64,000 nucleotides of DNA from Nereida ignava (GCF_001049735.1 NZ_CVPC01000011.1:55346-119345); one strand, 5' to 3'. Shown: positions 31,534-41,910, numbered from the stretch's first letter. Program-made: numbers and translations. Notes: generated by a model not told the origin, from the sequence alone.

Positions 31534-32408
31534 CGGAATGCGCGCCGGATCAAAAAGAGCCCTACAAAGATCATGGGCAAAGACAGAAACTGCCCCATGG
31601 TCAGCCCGTATCCGTTGACTTGCCACGCCAGCCCGAGCGGGTTGTTCAGTGTCACAAATTGCGCATCAGGCTGGCGGACAAATTCGACCGCAAACCGCGC
31701 CATTCCGTATCCTGCCAAGAAGATGCCTGTCGCAGCGCCCTGGCGTTTGAGCAGGCCGCGGCGGAAAGCGAAATACAGCAGAACCGCTCCCAAAATGAGA
31801 CCTTCAAGAGCCGCTTCATAGAGTTGTGAGGGGTGGCGCGCACATGCGCCGATAATACCCTGACATGCCTGGGCGGCCTCACCTGGGAAGATCACCCCCC
31901 AAGGTGCGTCTGTCGGGCGGCCCCAAAGTTCGGCGTTGATGAAGTTTGAAACGCGGCCAAGAAGTAACGCGGGCGGGACAGCAATTGCCAAGCTATCAGC
32001 AAGTGGCCAGAGAGCGACCTTGTTGCGGCGGGTCCAGATGTAGGCCAATAAAACAACGCCCAAAAAGCCCCCGTGAAACGACATGCCGCCGGTCCAGATG
32101 GCGGGAATTTCAAGTGGGTTTTGCAGGTAATAGGCAGGCTGATAGAAAAAGACATATCCCAATCGCCCACCCAAAATAACACCAACCACGATCCATGTCA
32201 GAAGGTCCTCGGCCTGTTCTGGGCTGAACGGACTTGTGTCTTTGGACCACAAAGCGGGACGGCGCAAAGCGGCGACAATGATGCGCCAACCTATGACGAT
32301 GCCGACGATGTAAGCCATTGCATACCAGCGAAGGGCGAATTCCATGCCAAACAGAGAGATGCTGAAAATATTTGGCGACAAATTAGGAAAAGGGATCGCG
32401 GCGAGCAT
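31530..32408 (-). CDS. lgt: prolipoprotein diacylglyceryl transferase
   Basis: First lipoprotein maturation enzyme; transfers diacylglyceryl to the lipobox cysteine, in the inner membrane. 292 residues with seven membrane helices. [11 protein letters not shown] at 107-117 and [18 protein letters not shown] contain the catalytic residues. Start at 32408 supported by GGAGG eight bases upstream. First gene of lgt-midA-pgeF. Its clients in this window include the lipoproteins at 17386 and 48209. Confidence 0.96.
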   Translation of the reverse strand: MLAAIPFPNLSPNIFSISLFGMEFALRWYAMAYIVGIVIGWRIIVAALRRPALWSKDTSPFSPEQAEDLLTWIVVGVILGGRLGYVFFYQPAYYLQNPLEIPAIWTGGMSFHGGFLGVVLLAYIWTRRNKVALWPLADSLAIAVPPALLLGRVSNFINAELWGRPTDAPWGVIFPGEAAQACQGIIGACARHPSQLYEAALEGLILGAVLLYFAFRRGLLKRQGAATGIFLAGYGMARFAVEFVRQPDAQFVTLNNPLGLAWQVNGYGLTMGQFLSLPMIFVGLFLIRRAFR

Positions 32409-32445
32409 AAATAGGACCTCCGGCAGTTGTGTCGCGTGTGCGGCC

Positions 32446-32474
32446 CTTGAGACTGACCGCAATTCTGCCCATAT
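32446..32474 (+). promoter_or_regulatory. candidate sigma-32-like promoter of ubiK
   Basis: CTTGAGA (32446-32452), 14 bases and GCCCATAT (32467-32474) resemble a heat-shock promoter. It is about 33 bases before ubiK. An alternative sigma-70 reading (TTGAGA/TATAGG) needs an unusually long spacer of 19. Confidence 0.35.
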
Positions 32475-32507
32475 AGGATGTAACAGTTAGCGAAAAGGCC
32501 AGACCAA

Positions 32508-32762
32508 ATGCAAACGCGTAACAAAATTATGGACGACATCAGCCAGCTTATGACCAACGCCATGGGTGTAGCCCAAGGTGCCAAGGACGAAGCAGAAAAC
32601 GCAATGAAATCAATGATGGACCGCTGGTTGGCGGACCGTGAATTGGTAACGCGCGAAGAATTTGACGCTGTTCGTGCGATGGCTGTGAAAGCCCGCGAGG
32701 AGAACGCAGCCTTGCTTGCCCGGCTTGAGGCGCTTGAAGCTAAGGGCAAGAAAAAGGGTTAA
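32508..32762 (+). CDS. ubiK: ubiquinone biosynthesis accessory factor UbiK
   Basis: 84-residue coiled-coil protein (BMFP family) promoting ubiquinone synthesis as a partner of UbiJ. DISQLMTNAMGVAQGAKDEA (10-29) and DRELVTREEFDAVRAMAVKA (44-63) match, and the C-terminus is a basic EAKGKKKG. Divergent from lgt. AAGG precedes the ATG. Confidence 0.85.
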   Translation: MQTRNKIMDDISQLMTNAMGVAQGAKDEAENAMKSMMDRWLADRELVTREEFDAVRAMAVKAREENAALLARLEALEAKGKKKG

Positions 32763-32798
32763 ACTCGCTCCCTTATTCTAATTGGATTTCGAAATTTG

Positions 32799-32833
32799 AG
32801 CCGGCTCTTCTTTGTGAAGGGCCGGTTTTTTCG
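32799..32833 (+). terminator. intrinsic terminator after ubiK
   Basis: CCGGCTCTTC and GAAGGGCCGG pair around TTTGT, followed by six T. Confidence 0.85.
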
Positions 32834-33052
32834 TGGTTACTTATTACGATCGCCGATTAAGCGCCAAAAATAGTGGTAAATGGTATCTTACCCACAAGTT
32901 ATTGAGGTTATCCCCAAATATTGTCTTTACAGGCCCCCATGCGATGGCACAGCATGTAGCTAAGGGGCAAGCGGCAACCACACCCCCTTGAGTAGGTACC
33001 CTAGCGCTAGGTCGACTGCCATCGACAGCGCCAACACCTGAAAGGCCACAAA

Positions 33053-33556
33053 ATGGCACTCTCTGAGCAGTATTTGGACGCCGAAGACCTTCATCCGATT
33101 GATATTGTTGAACATCTTGCTGAACATCATGACTGGCAGTTTGATCGTATTCATGATGATCAGATCGCAATGGCGGTTGAGGGGCAGTGGCGGACGTATT
33201 CAATTACGCTGGCTTGGGTCGCATCCGATGAGACGTTGCGGTTGATTTGCACGTTCGATATGGAGCCGCCGAAAGACCGGATGCCTGCGTTGATGGAGGC
33301 CCTGAATGCGGTGAATGACCGGTGTTGGGCGGGGGCGTTTTCCTATTGGGAAGAGCAAAAGTTGATGGTGTTCCGATACGGGTTGATCCTTGCGGGTGGG
33401 CAGATTGCCAGCCCCGAGCAGATTGACACGGCAATTAATGCAGCAGTCATGTCCGCTGAACGGTATTATCCGGCGTTTCAGCTTGCGACATGGGGCGATG
33501 CCAGTGTTGAGGCTGCCCTACAAACGGCCATTGCGGAAGCTTACGGGCGCGCCTAA
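33053..33556 (+). CDS. YbjN domain-containing protein
   Basis: 167 residues with the YbjN/T3SS-chaperone-like fold: HHDWQFDRIHDDQIAMAVEG (24-43) and RLICTFDMEPPKDRMPALME (64-83). E. coli YbjN affects stress tolerance and motility, mechanism unknown. AAAGG seven bases before the ATG. Followed 28 bases later by proC. Confidence 0.85.
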   Translation: MALSEQYLDAEDLHPIDIVEHLAEHHDWQFDRIHDDQIAMAVEGQWRTYSITLAWVASDETLRLICTFDMEPPKDRMPALMEALNAVNDRCWAGAFSYWEEQKLMVFRYGLILAGGQIASPEQIDTAINAAVMSAERYYPAFQLATWGDASVEAALQTAIAEAYGRA

Positions 33557-33584
33557 CTTGCCTTGAAAACGGCAGGGGGCGTCT

Positions 33585-34400
33585 ATGAATTTGGAACAGA
33601 TTGAACAGCGCGGCATGGTTTTGTTGGGCTGCGGAAAAATGGGTTCGGCAATGTTGCGTGGGTGGCTTGCCGACGGGCTTTCGACGCAAGCGGTGAGCGT
33701 GCTTGATCCGTTTCCAAGCGCGTGGCTGAACGAATGCGGCGTGCGCGTTAATCAAGAATTGCCTACTAATCCTGCCCTGGTTCTGATTGCTGTGAAGCCG
33801 CAAATGATGGGTGATGCGCTGCCGCAAATGCAAGCGCTCGGCAACGGTGACTCTGTCTTTTTGTCAGTCGCCGCGGGGGTGACCCTAGCGAATTTTTCCA
33901 GCGTTTTGGGACCGAAAACGCCGATCATTCGGGCCATGCCCAACACACCGGCCGCCGTTGGGGCGGGCATCACGGCGTTGATCGGAAATGCCGAAACAAC
34001 GCCCGATCATTTAGACATGGCAGAGGCCTTGTTGCGTGCCGTGGGGCAGGTGGTGCGTCTGGACAACGAAGATCAGATGGACGCGGTCACGGGGGTGTCT
34101 GGGTCCGGTCCGGCGTATGTTTTTCACATGATTGAGGCGCTGGCAGCAGCCGGCCAAGCCCAAGGGTTGGGTGCGGATTTGGCGATGCAGCTTGCAAAAG
34201 CCACGGTTGCAGGGGCGGGGCAATTGGCGGCGGCATCAGAAGAAACCCCATCTGAGTTAAGGGTCAATGTGACATCCCCTAATGGAACCACCCAAGCGGG
34301 ACTGGAGGTTTTGATGGATGAGAAACACGGCCTTGGGCCCTTGATGAGCAAAACAGTGGCTGCTGCAACCACGCGTTCAAAGGAGCTGGCAAATGGCTGA
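33585..34400 (+). CDS. proC: pyrroline-5-carboxylate reductase
   Basis: Last step of proline biosynthesis, NAD(P)H-dependent. 271 residues; Rossmann motif LLGCGKMGSAM near 13-23, MPNTPAAVGAGITAL, and VTGVSGSGPAYVFHMIEAL in the dimerisation half. AGGGGGC precedes the ATG. The 3' end overlaps the next gene by eight bases. Confidence 0.96.
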   Translation: MNLEQIEQRGMVLLGCGKMGSAMLRGWLADGLSTQAVSVLDPFPSAWLNECGVRVNQELPTNPALVLIAVKPQMMGDALPQMQALGNGDSVFLSVAAGVTLANFSSVLGPKTPIIRAMPNTPAAVGAGITALIGNAETTPDHLDMAEALLRAVGQVVRLDNEDQMDAVTGVSGSGPAYVFHMIEALAAAGQAQGLGADLAMQLAKATVAGAGQLAAASEETPSELRVNVTSPNGTTQAGLEVLMDEKHGLGPLMSKTVAAATTRSKELANG

Positions 34401-34731
34401 GATTTCTTTTGATGATTTTATGAAAGTGGACATCCGTGCAGGCAAAGTTGTGCGTGCGGAACCATATCCTGAAGCGCGCAAACCGGCGATCAAACTTTGG
34501 ATCGATTTCGGCGGCGACATTGGCGAAAAACGCTCCAGTGCGCAGGTTACCGATCATTATTCGCCTGAGGGGCTAGTGGGTAAAACGGTGATGGCGGTGG
34601 TGAATTTTCCACCACGCCAGATCGGTAAATTCATGTCAGAGGTGCTGGTGCTGGGTGTGAGTGATGCGCAAGGGGGGATTGTGTTGATTTCGCCCGATCA
34701 AGATGTGCCAATTGGGGGGCGACTAAATTGA
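34393..34731 (+). CDS. CsaA/YgjH-type tRNA-binding protein
   Basis: 112-residue OB-fold tRNA-binding domain: FDDFMKVDIRAGKVVRAEPY (6-25) and VVNFPPRQIGKFMSEVLVLG (69-88) are diagnostic. Similar to the C-terminal domain of methionyl-tRNA synthetase; stand-alone relatives are dimers with possible chaperone activity. Overlaps proC by eight bases and the next gene by four, so the three are coupled. Confidence 0.93.
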   Translation: MAEISFDDFMKVDIRAGKVVRAEPYPEARKPAIKLWIDFGGDIGEKRSSAQVTDHYSPEGLVGKTVMAVVNFPPRQIGKFMSEVLVLGVSDAQGGIVLISPDQDVPIGGRLN

Positions 34732-35687
34732 CTAAGTTATTGATTACACGAAACTTACCAGAAGAGGTGCTTAAGGCAGCAAAGGCGGTTGCTGATGTAA
34801 CGGTCCGCGAAGATCAGTCCCCAATGTCCGTGCAAGAGGCGGCCGAAATGCTGCAAGCTTATGATGTGATCCTGCCCACGTTAGGCGATCAATTCAGCGC
34901 TGCGGCTTTTGGTGTAGCGCCAAATCCGCGTTGTAAAATGCTCGCAAATTTTGGGGTGGGCTATAATCACATTAATGTTTCGGCGGCGCAAAAGGCAGGT
35001 GTCTCAGTATCAAATACCCCTGGTGCGGTAACCGATGCGACAGCTGATATTGCGATGTCGTTGATCTTGATGAGTTGTCGCCGCCTCGGCGAAGGTGAGC
35101 GGATGGTTCGTGCAAGCGCGTGGGATGGATGGCATCCCACACAACTGTTGGGCATGCATATTGGCGGCAAAACCCTTGGGATCATCGGTATGGGGCGGAT
35201 CGGCAAAGCAATTGCCCGCCGCGCAGCCGCTGGTTTCGGAATGAATGTAATATTCTACAACCGCTCAACCGTTGACGCACCTGAACATGGCACACAGATG
35301 CCCGAGATTTCACAGGTGTTAGGGGCGTCGGATGTGGTTGTACTGGCGGTACCTGCAACGCCGCAAACCCACCGTTTGATGAACGCTGAGCGATTTGCGC
35401 AAATGCAATCCCATGCACATTTGATCAATATTGCGCGTGGCGATGTGGTGGATGAGGCAGCCCTGGTCGATGCGCTGCAAAGTGGTCAAATCGCCGGTGC
35501 GGGCCTTGATGTATATGAGCGCGAGCCAATTGTGTCAGAGGCGCTTTTGCAGATGGAAAACGTGGCGCTGTTGCCGCATCTTGGCACTGCGGCCCTTGAG
35601 GTGCGCGTTGATATGGGGCTGATGGCGGTGCGCAATGTTGCCGCGCATATCAACGGCACGGCTCTGCCCAATCCTGTTCTGCCGTAA
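34728..35687 (+). CDS. D-2-hydroxyacid dehydrogenase (D-glycerate/hydroxypyruvate type)
   Basis: 319 residues. NAD(P)-binding GMGRIG at 154-159; catalytic R237, E266 and H284 are all present. The start is TTG at 34728, sharing TTGA with the previous stop; GGGGGG lies upstream. Relatives reduce glyoxylate or hydroxypyruvate, of use in the serine cycle or photorespiration-like salvage. Exact substrate uncertain. Confidence 0.9.
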   Translation: MTKLLITRNLPEEVLKAAKAVADVTVREDQSPMSVQEAAEMLQAYDVILPTLGDQFSAAAFGVAPNPRCKMLANFGVGYNHINVSAAQKAGVSVSNTPGAVTDATADIAMSLILMSCRRLGEGERMVRASAWDGWHPTQLLGMHIGGKTLGIIGMGRIGKAIARRAAAGFGMNVIFYNRSTVDAPEHGTQMPEISQVLGASDVVVLAVPATPQTHRLMNAERFAQMQSHAHLINIARGDVVDEAALVDALQSGQIAGAGLDVYEREPIVSEALLQMENVALLPHLGTAALEVRVDMGLMAVRNVAAHINGTALPNPVLP

Positions 35688-35696
35688 GCTGTGCAG

Positions 35697-36272
35697 CTAG
35701 CTGACTGCTTCGCGCCAATGACGGCGGCAGAGCGAGACATACGTCTCATTGCCGCCGATTTGCACTTGGGCGCCGTCTTTTAGGGCCTGCCCGCTTTCAT
35801 CTTGACGCACGACCATGGTCGCCTTGCGCCCGCAGTGACAGATTGTGCGGACTTCGCGCATCTCATCCGCAAGGGCCAGCAACGCCGCAGAGCCGGGGAA
35901 AAGTTCGCCGCGAAAGTCTACGCGTAAACCGTATGCCATGATGGGCACGTTGAGGTCATCTACCGCGCGGGCCAGTCCCCAAACTTGCTCTTTGGTTAGA
36001 AACTGAGCTTCGTCGATGAACACGCACGCACACGGACCGGCCTGAAGGCGTGCTGAAATTTTGGCAAAAAGATCGTCGGTTTCGTCGAAGGTGTCGGCCT
36101 CAACGCCGATGCCAATACGGCTGGCGATGCGGCCTTCACCGGCCCGGCGATCAAAGCGGGCGGTTAGCAAATAGGTCTGCATGCCGCGCTCGATATAGTT
36201 GTGAGACGCCTGTAACAGAACCGTGGATTTGCCCGCGTTCATTGTGGAGTAATGAAAGTAAAGTTTTGCCAT
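35697..36272 (-). CDS. tdk: thymidine kinase (type II)
   Basis: Salvages thymidine to dTMP. 191 residues from the ATG at 36272 (MAKLYFHYSTMNAGKS), which places the P-loop at about 9-16, the E. coli-type spacing; an upstream extension to 36374 is rejected. FIDEAQFL is the Walker B region, the lid has ICHCGRKA and the C-terminal CRRH completes a zinc site. Convergent with the dehydrogenase gene. Confidence 0.96.
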   Translation of the reverse strand: MAKLYFHYSTMNAGKSTVLLQASHNYIERGMQTYLLTARFDRRAGEGRIASRIGIGVEADTFDETDDLFAKISARLQAGPCACVFIDEAQFLTKEQVWGLARAVDDLNVPIMAYGLRVDFRGELFPGSAALLALADEMREVRTICHCGRKATMVVRQDESGQALKDGAQVQIGGNETYVSLCRRHWREAVS

Positions 36273-36412
36273 AGGGTCTGCTACCCCAAGGATTGTCTGA
36301 ACTGCAAGATGCAAGACGCGCCAAGTGAGATTTGGCCTTGAAGCGGCGTTACGAATGCGGGACGCTTTGCGCAAACGCCGGTTGGCACAGGTTTATTCAG
36401 GAAAGCCCTCAG

Positions 36413-37120
36413 ATGTCTGACACATCTCTTTTTGATCCCGCACAGCTTCATTCAATTTCGCCCAACGGTTTGGTGGGGCAGGGCGATGACGGTCATCCAC
36501 CGCGTATTTTGATGCTCTGCGGATCGGTACGCCCGCAAAGTTATTCTCGCGCTGCCGCCGAAGAAGGGGCGCGCATTCTTGAGGCGCTTGGAGCGGACGT
36601 TCGGTTCTTTGATCCCTCCGGCCTGCCCCTTCCTGATGATGTGGCACCTGAGCATCCCAAAGTGGCGGAGCTACGGGAGCTTGCCCTGTGGTCAGAGGGG
36701 ATGGTCTGGTCCAGTCCCGAGAGGCATGGCGCGATGACGGCGATCATGAAAGCCCAAGTTGACTGGCTGCCTTTGTCGGCGATTGGCGGCATTCGCCCAA
36801 CCCAAGGTAAAACACTGGCGCTGATGCAGGTGTCCGGTGGCTCGCAAAGTTTCAACACAGTGAACCAAATGCGCATCTTGGGCCGTTGGATGCGGATGAT
36901 CACGATCCCGAACCAGTCAAGCATTCCCAAGGCGTGGCTTGAGTTTGAAGAAGGCCGGATGAAACCAAGCGCGCTTTATAATCGGATTGTTGATGTAATG
37001 GAGGAACTGGTTAAGTTCACCTACATGACGCGCGGCCGTTCTGCGTATTTGACGGACCGGTATTCAGAGCGGGTTGAAACGGCTGAGGCAGTGCACAAGC
37101 GCGTGTCACAAAAAGACTAA
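36413..37120 (+). CDS. arsH: ArsH-type NADPH-dependent FMN reductase
   Basis: 235 residues of the flavodoxin-like ArsH family: GSVRPQSYS (37-45) binds FMN phosphate, [13 protein letters not shown] (101-113) is diagnostic of ArsH. Studied members oxidise methylarsenite or organoarsenicals with NADPH. Start at 36413 preferred ([10 protein letters not shown]) with AGGA ten bases upstream. No arsR, arsC or arsB gene is present, so the operon context usual for arsenic resistance is missing. Overlaps the convergent FabH-like gene by four bases. Confidence 0.9.
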   Translation: MSDTSLFDPAQLHSISPNGLVGQGDDGHPPRILMLCGSVRPQSYSRAAAEEGARILEALGADVRFFDPSGLPLPDDVAPEHPKVAELRELALWSEGMVWSSPERHGAMTAIMKAQVDWLPLSAIGGIRPTQGKTLALMQVSGGSQSFNTVNQMRILGRWMRMITIPNQSSIPKAWLEFEEGRMKPSALYNRIVDVMEELVKFTYMTRGRSAYLTDRYSERVETAEAVHKRVSQKD

Positions 37121-38238
37121 CCTGCTTTTCGCAAAATAACGCTGCCCACGGAATACCCCGCGCCGAAACTACAGATCAGACCGTGATCACCGGCTGCCAT
37201 GTCATCAGAGTGCTGTGAAAAAGCGATAATGCTGCCCGCACTTGAGGTGTTGGCGTAGTCTTGCAGAATGTTGGGTTGCTCGCCATTTTCGGGCACACGG
37301 CCAAGGACCTTTTTGCCGATATAATCGTTCATGGTTTTGTTGGCTTGGTGTAACCAAAGGCGCTTCAGGTCATCGGCGGCGATGTTCTGAGCGGTCATAT
37401 GATCAGCGATATGTTTGCTGACAAGGGGCAGAACTTCTTTGAAAACTTTGCGGCCATTTTGCATGAACTGCATGTCGCGGCGATCGTCCATGTGATCATG
37501 GGTGCGGCGCAAAAAGCCGTTGTTGTTACGAATATTGTTTGAAAACGACGTGGCGCATCGGGTTGAGGTGATCTGAAAATGCGGGCCTTTGGCATCATCG
37601 GCGCGTTCGATCAAAACTGCCGTTGCCACATCGCCAAAAATGAAATGGCAGTCACGGTCGCGCCATTCCAGATGGGCGGAACAAATTTCGGGACAGATCA
37701 CAAGAGCCGAGCGGATCGAGCCGGACTTAATCATATCGGCGGCGGCCTGAATGCCAAACGTGGCCGATGAGCAGGCGACGTTCATATCAAACGCAAAGCC
37801 ACCGGCCCCGATAAGATCCTGAATTTCGATGGCAATTGCGGGGTAGGCGCGCTCGTGGTTTGAGGCGGCGCATAGAATGGCATCTACATCCGCGGCGGAT
37901 TTCCCCGCCATATCCAGTGCCTTTTTCGCGGCTTTCATCCCCATTTCTGCCATCAAAGAGGGGGCATCATCAGCGCGTGCGTCAAGTTTGGGATACATGC
38001 GCGCGGGGTCCAGAACGCCCTCTTTATCCATCACATAGCGGTTCTCGATGCCCGATGCGTTGTGAATGAATTCCGCTGAGGAATGCGCCTTTGCGGTCAC
38101 TTCGCCACTTTCGATTGTGGCGGCGTGTTCGGTGTTGAAGCGGTCCACATAGGCGTTGAACGCGACAACAAGCTCATCATTGGTGATGATGTTTTCCGGT
38201 GTGAAGACCCCGTGGCCTGTGATTGCTGCTGCGTACAT
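37117..38238 (-). CDS. 3-oxoacyl-ACP synthase III family protein, FabH-like
   Basis: 373 residues, longer than canonical FabH (about 320). The thiolase-fold triad is complete: C156 in [11 protein letters not shown]297 in [11 protein letters not shown] and N330 in [10 protein letters not shown]. The long insert near 30-90 and overall length resemble the Pseudomonas PA3286-type enzymes that condense medium-chain acyl-CoA with malonyl-ACP. The main FabH of the cell probably lies elsewhere, beside plsX. Convergent four-base overlap with arsH. Confidence 0.85.
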   Translation of the reverse strand: MYAAAITGHGVFTPENIITNDELVVAFNAYVDRFNTEHAATIESGEVTAKAHSSAEFIHNASGIENRYVMDKEGVLDPARMYPKLDARADDAPSLMAEMGMKAAKKALDMAGKSAADVDAILCAASNHERAYPAIAIEIQDLIGAGGFAFDMNVACSSATFGIQAAADMIKSGSIRSALVICPEICSAHLEWRDRDCHFIFGDVATAVLIERADDAKGPHFQITSTRCATSFSNNIRNNNGFLRRTHDHMDDRRDMQFMQNGRKVFKEVLPLVSKHIADHMTAQNIAADDLKRLWLHQANKTMNDYIGKKVLGRVPENGEQPNILQDYANTSSAGSIIAFSQHSDDMAAGDHGLICSFGAGYSVGSVILRKAG

Positions 38239-38358
38239 AATATACCCCTTTGGCTTGGGGTATTTCTGCGGACAGTCAATGGGTTAGGTCAAGCGCTACG
38301 TTACGGCGCTTTGGTACGGTTCGCGTGTGAAGTTTGATTTTTCAGCACGCTTCAGAAA

Positions 38359-38400
38359 CGAAAAAGCCCGCCTAGAACCAATGGTCAGGCGGGCTTTTGT
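38359..38400 (-). terminator. intrinsic terminator of carB
   Basis: On the minus strand, AAAAGCCCGCCTGA pairs with the downstream AGGCGGGCTTTTT, ending in five T. Both flanks are T-rich on their own strands, so it may work in either direction, though no plus-strand gene leads into it. Confidence 0.85.
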
Positions 38401-38424
38401 CGTAAATTAGGGCTGATTGAAGGC

Positions 38425-41400
38425 TTAGCTTTCTTGCAGCGCTTTCACTTCGATTTCACCACCTGCGCGTGCGCGCATGGCAAGGGCAGCAGCGTGTGAG
38501 GCGGCGGCCGTCGTGAAGTACGGTATCTTGTCATAAAGAGCGACTTTGCGAATTTCGCGACTGTCCTCAATGGCTTGCGCCCCTTCTGTCGTATTGAGAA
38601 CCAAGCTGATTGCGCCGTCTTTCAGTTGGTCCACCACGTTCGGGCGGCCCTCATAGACTTTGTTGACCAACTCCACGCTAAGGCCTGCGTCTGTCAGGAA
38701 TTTCGCAGTACCGCTGGTGGCCATCAATGTGTGGCCCAACTCAAGAAGCACAGTGGCGGCTTCTATCATTGCGGGCGTTTTGTCGCTGTCTTTGATTGAG
38801 AAGAACACTTTGCCTTCACCGCCTTGTGGAAGCTCGGTACCAGCGCCCATTTGCGCCTTGAGGAAGGCCATATGGAAGTCTTTGTCAGACCCCATCACCT
38901 CGCCCGTAGAGCGCATTTCTGGCCCAAGTATCGTGTCCACACCGGGGAAGCGTGCAAACGGAAGCACTGCTTCTTTGACCGCGTAGGTGTCGATTTCAGG
39001 ATCAACCAGATCGAAGTCTGCCAGCTTTGCACCGGCCATGATTTGCGCGGCGATTGAGGCGATTGGGCTGTTCACGGCTTTGGCTACAAATGGCACTGTC
39101 CGTGAGGCGCGTGGGTTAACCTCGATCAGGTAGATGTCACCGTCTTTCACCGCGAACTGGATGTTCATCAGACCGACAACGTTGAGGCCGCGCGCTAGTG
39201 CTTCTGTCTGGCGGCGCAGCTCTTTGATCGTCTGAGCGGTCAGTGAGTAGGGAGGCAGTGAACAGGCACTGTCACCTGAGTGTACGCCGGCTTCTTCGAT
39301 GTGTTGCATGATGCCTGCGACGTGCACATCTGTGCCGTCGCTTAGCGCGTCAACGTCGATCTCAACGGCACCGGACAAGTAGCTGTCCAGCAGCACGGGG
39401 CTGTCGCCCGAGACCACGACAGCCTCATTAATGTAGCGTGTTAGATGTGCGTCGTCGCGAACGATCTCCATCGCGCGGCCACCCAAAACATAAGACGGGC
39501 GGATCACCAACGGATAGCCAACGTCTTGGGCGATCGACATGGCTTCAGCGTCAGAATGTGCAATGCCATTCTTGGGTTGCTTCAGCTCAAGACGCTCAAC
39601 AAGGGCTTGGAAACGCTCACGATCTTCTGCCAGATCAATCGCGTCGGGGGATGTACCGAGGATCGGGATACCAGCGGCTTCAAGACCGTTTGCAAGCTTC
39701 AACGGGGTCTGTCCGCCGAATTGAACGATCACACCGTGCAGGGTGCAGTTCTCTTGCTCAACGCGAAGTATTTCCATGACATGTTCAAATGTCAGCGGCT
39801 CAAAATAGAGGCGGTCCGACGTGTCATAATCTGTTGAGACAGTCTCGGGGTTGCAGTTGATCATAATGGTTTCATAGCCCGCATCAGTCAGCGCGTAGCA
39901 CGCGTGACAACAGCAGTAATCAAACTCGATCCCTTGGCCGATCCGGTTTGGACCACCGCCCAAGATGACAACTTTCTTACGCTCGGATGGGCGCGCCTCA
40001 CATTCGGGCGTGCCCATGATGGGCGCTTCGTAAGTGGAGTACATGTAAGGCGTTTGGGCCTCAAATTCGGCAGCACAGGTATCGATACGCTTGAACTGTG
40101 CGACCACGCCAAGGTTCTGGCGGGCGCGGCGTACGTTGTCTTCGTCCCGGCCCGTCAGGGTGGCAAGACGCGCATCTGTAAAGCCCAGCATTTTGATTTT
40201 GCGCAGAGCCTGTTCGTTCGTGGGCAGACCGTTCTTGCGAATGTCTGCCTCGGCGTCGATGATTTCGCGGATACGCGCAAGGAACCAAGGGTCGAACGCT
40301 GTTGCTGCGTGAATTTCGTCGTCGCTCAGGCCTTCGCGCATGGCTTGGGCAATCACGCGGATCCGGTCCGGTGTCTGTTTTGCCAGCGCTTTTACCACTG
40401 CAGATTTCTCAGGCGCACCTTCGATTTTGATCTCGTCGAAGCCAGTCAGACCCGATTCCATCGAGGCCAACGCCTTTTGCATCGATTCGTGGATGGTCCG
40501 GCCAATGGCCATCGCCTCGCCCACGGATTTCATCGCGGTGGTCAAATAAGGCTCAGAGCCCGGGAATTTCTCAAAGGCGAACTTTGGAATTTTGGTGACC
40601 ACATAGTCGATTGTGGGTTCAAAGCTAGCGGGTGTGACGCGGGTGATGTCGTTGTCCAACTCATCAAGCGTGTAGCCCACGGCCAGTTTGGCGGCAATTT
40701 TTGCAATCGGGAAACCGGTCGCCTTTGAGGCCAGCGCGGAAGAGCGTGACACACGCGGATTCATCTCAATGACAACCATGCGGCCGTCTTTGGGGTTCAC
40801 CGCCCATTGTACGTTTGACCCACCTGTTTCAACGCCAATTTCGCGCAAAACGTTGATGCTGTGTGTGCGCATCAGTTGGTATTCTTTGTCCGTCAGGGTC
40901 AGCGCAGGGGCAACCGTGATACTGTCGCCTGTGTGCACGCCCATCGGATCAATATTCTCGATTGAGCACACGATGATGGCGTTGTCTGCTGTGTCGCGCA
41001 CAACTTCCATCTCGAACTCTTTCCAACCCAAAAGTGATTCATCAATCAGGATTTGATTGACGGGCGAGGCATCAAGGCCGGTTTTGCAGAAGTGCTCATA
41101 GTCATCGCGGTTATACGCAACGCCACCGCCGGTTCCGCCCATCGTGAAGGCGGGGCGGATAATCGCGGGCAGGCCGATATCTTCGAGGGCGGCCATACAT
41201 TCGTCCATGGTGTTGGCGATTGTGGCGCGCGGGTTTTCGATGTTCAGGCGGTCCATCGCTTCACGGAACAGCTTACGGTCTTCGGCCATTTCGATGGCTT
41301 CGCGCTTTGCGCCGATCAGCTCAACGTTGAATTTCTCAAGAATGCCCATGTCATCAAGAGCAAGCGAGGTGTTCAGGCCCGTTTGACCGCCCATTGTGGG

Positions 41401-41661
41401 CAACAGTGCGTCGGGGCGCTCTTTCTCGATGATCTTGGCAACAACCTCTGGGGTGATCGGCTCGATGTAGGTTGCATCGGCAAGGCCGGGGTCTGTCATG
41501 ATGGTGGCAGGGTTCGAGTTAACCAAGATAACCCGGTAACCTTCTTCGCGCAGCGCCTTACAGGCTTGGGCGCCGGAGTAGTCGAACTCACAAGCTTGGC
41601 CAATCACAATAGGCCCCGCTCCGATGATCATGATTGACTTGATATCAGTGCGCTTTGGCAT
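38425..41661 (-). CDS. carB: carbamoyl-phosphate synthase large subunit
   Basis: Makes carbamoyl phosphate from bicarbonate, ammonia (from CarA) and two ATP for pyrimidines and arginine. 1078 residues from the ATG at 41661, which has GAGG eight bases upstream; the open frame to 41817 is not coding. Two ATP-grasp halves are visible, each with its own GxGP start ([20 protein letters not shown] and [18 protein letters not shown]), plus a C-terminal MGS-like allosteric domain. carA is not adjacent. The product also feeds ArgF at 54.5 kb. Confidence 0.98.
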   Translation of the reverse strand: MPKRTDIKSIMIIGAGPIVIGQACEFDYSGAQACKALREEGYRVILVNSNPATIMTDPGLADATYIEPITPEVVAKIIEKERPDALLPTMGGQTGLNTSLALDDMGILEKFNVELIGAKREAIEMAEDRKLFREAMDRLNIENPRATIANTMDECMAALEDIGLPAIIRPAFTMGGTGGGVAYNRDDYEHFCKTGLDASPVNQILIDESLLGWKEFEMEVVRDTADNAIIVCSIENIDPMGVHTGDSITVAPALTLTDKEYQLMRTHSINVLREIGVETGGSNVQWAVNPKDGRMVVIEMNPRVSRSSALASKATGFPIAKIAAKLAVGYTLDELDNDITRVTPASFEPTIDYVVTKIPKFAFEKFPGSEPYLTTAMKSVGEAMAIGRTIHESMQKALASMESGLTGFDEIKIEGAPEKSAVVKALAKQTPDRIRVIAQAMREGLSDDEIHAATAFDPWFLARIREIIDAEADIRKNGLPTNEQALRKIKMLGFTDARLATLTGRDEDNVRRARQNLGVVAQFKRIDTCAAEFEAQTPYMYSTYEAPIMGTPECEARPSERKKVVILGGGPNRIGQGIEFDYCCCHACYALTDAGYETIMINCNPETVSTDYDTSDRLYFEPLTFEHVMEILRVEQENCTLHGVIVQFGGQTPLKLANGLEAAGIPILGTSPDAIDLAEDRERFQALVERLELKQPKNGIAHSDAEAMSIAQDVGYPLVIRPSYVLGGRAMEIVRDDAHLTRYINEAVVVSGDSPVLLDSYLSGAVEIDVDALSDGTDVHVAGIMQHIEEAGVHSGDSACSLPPYSLTAQTIKELRRQTEALARGLNVVGLMNIQFAVKDGDIYLIEVNPRASRTVPFVAKAVNSPIASIAAQIMAGAKLADFDLVDPEIDTYAVKEAVLPFARFPGVDTILGPEMRSTGEVMGSDKDFHMAFLKAQMGAGTELPQGGEGKVFFSIKDSDKTPAMIEAATVLLELGHTLMATSGTAKFLTDAGLSVELVNKVYEGRPNVVDQLKDGAISLVLNTTEGAQAIEDSREIRKVALYDKIPYFTTAAASHAAALAMRARAGGEIEVKALQES

Positions 41662-41697
41662 GGCAGTGCCCTCGGTTGTGATTGCAAATTGTCGTGC

Positions 41698-41725
41698 GTT
41701 ATAGGCATCGCGCGGCGCGGTGCAA
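41698..41725 (-). promoter_or_regulatory. sigma-70-type promoter of carB
   Basis: On the minus strand TTGCAC (41725-41720), 16 bases, then TATAAC (41703-41698). It lies about 37 bases before the carB ATG. Confidence 0.6.
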
Positions 41726-41910
41726 GGGGATTGGCACGCTGATCTATAAAACAATGCAGCACCGTGTGCACGCGCGCATTTTACTTGTGCCTTTTGCGGC
41801 AGGTTTGCATGCGCCACCCGCAGGTAGGCGTGTTTGAGGCATCATCGTCCTGCAATGGGGCTAAATGCGGGTAATTATGGGAGATTGGCGTTGGAATTGG
41901 GCGCTTTCCC

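Noticed and set aside
32844..33203. 119-codon minus-strand frame upstream of the ybjN-like gene
   Set aside because: Its N-terminal half is antisense to the ybjN-like gene and the rest has no motif or ribosome site.
36413..37120. An arsenic-resistance operon
   Set aside because: Only arsH is present; neighbours are tdk and a FabH-like gene.
38359..38400. Hairpin as a fabH regulatory element
   Set aside because: It lies directly after carB in the orientation of a terminator with a T-run; the FabH-like gene start is more than 100 bases away.
39904..40728. 274-codon frame antisense to carB
   Set aside because: Long open antisense frames are common opposite codon-biased GC-rich genes; carB on the other strand is unambiguous.
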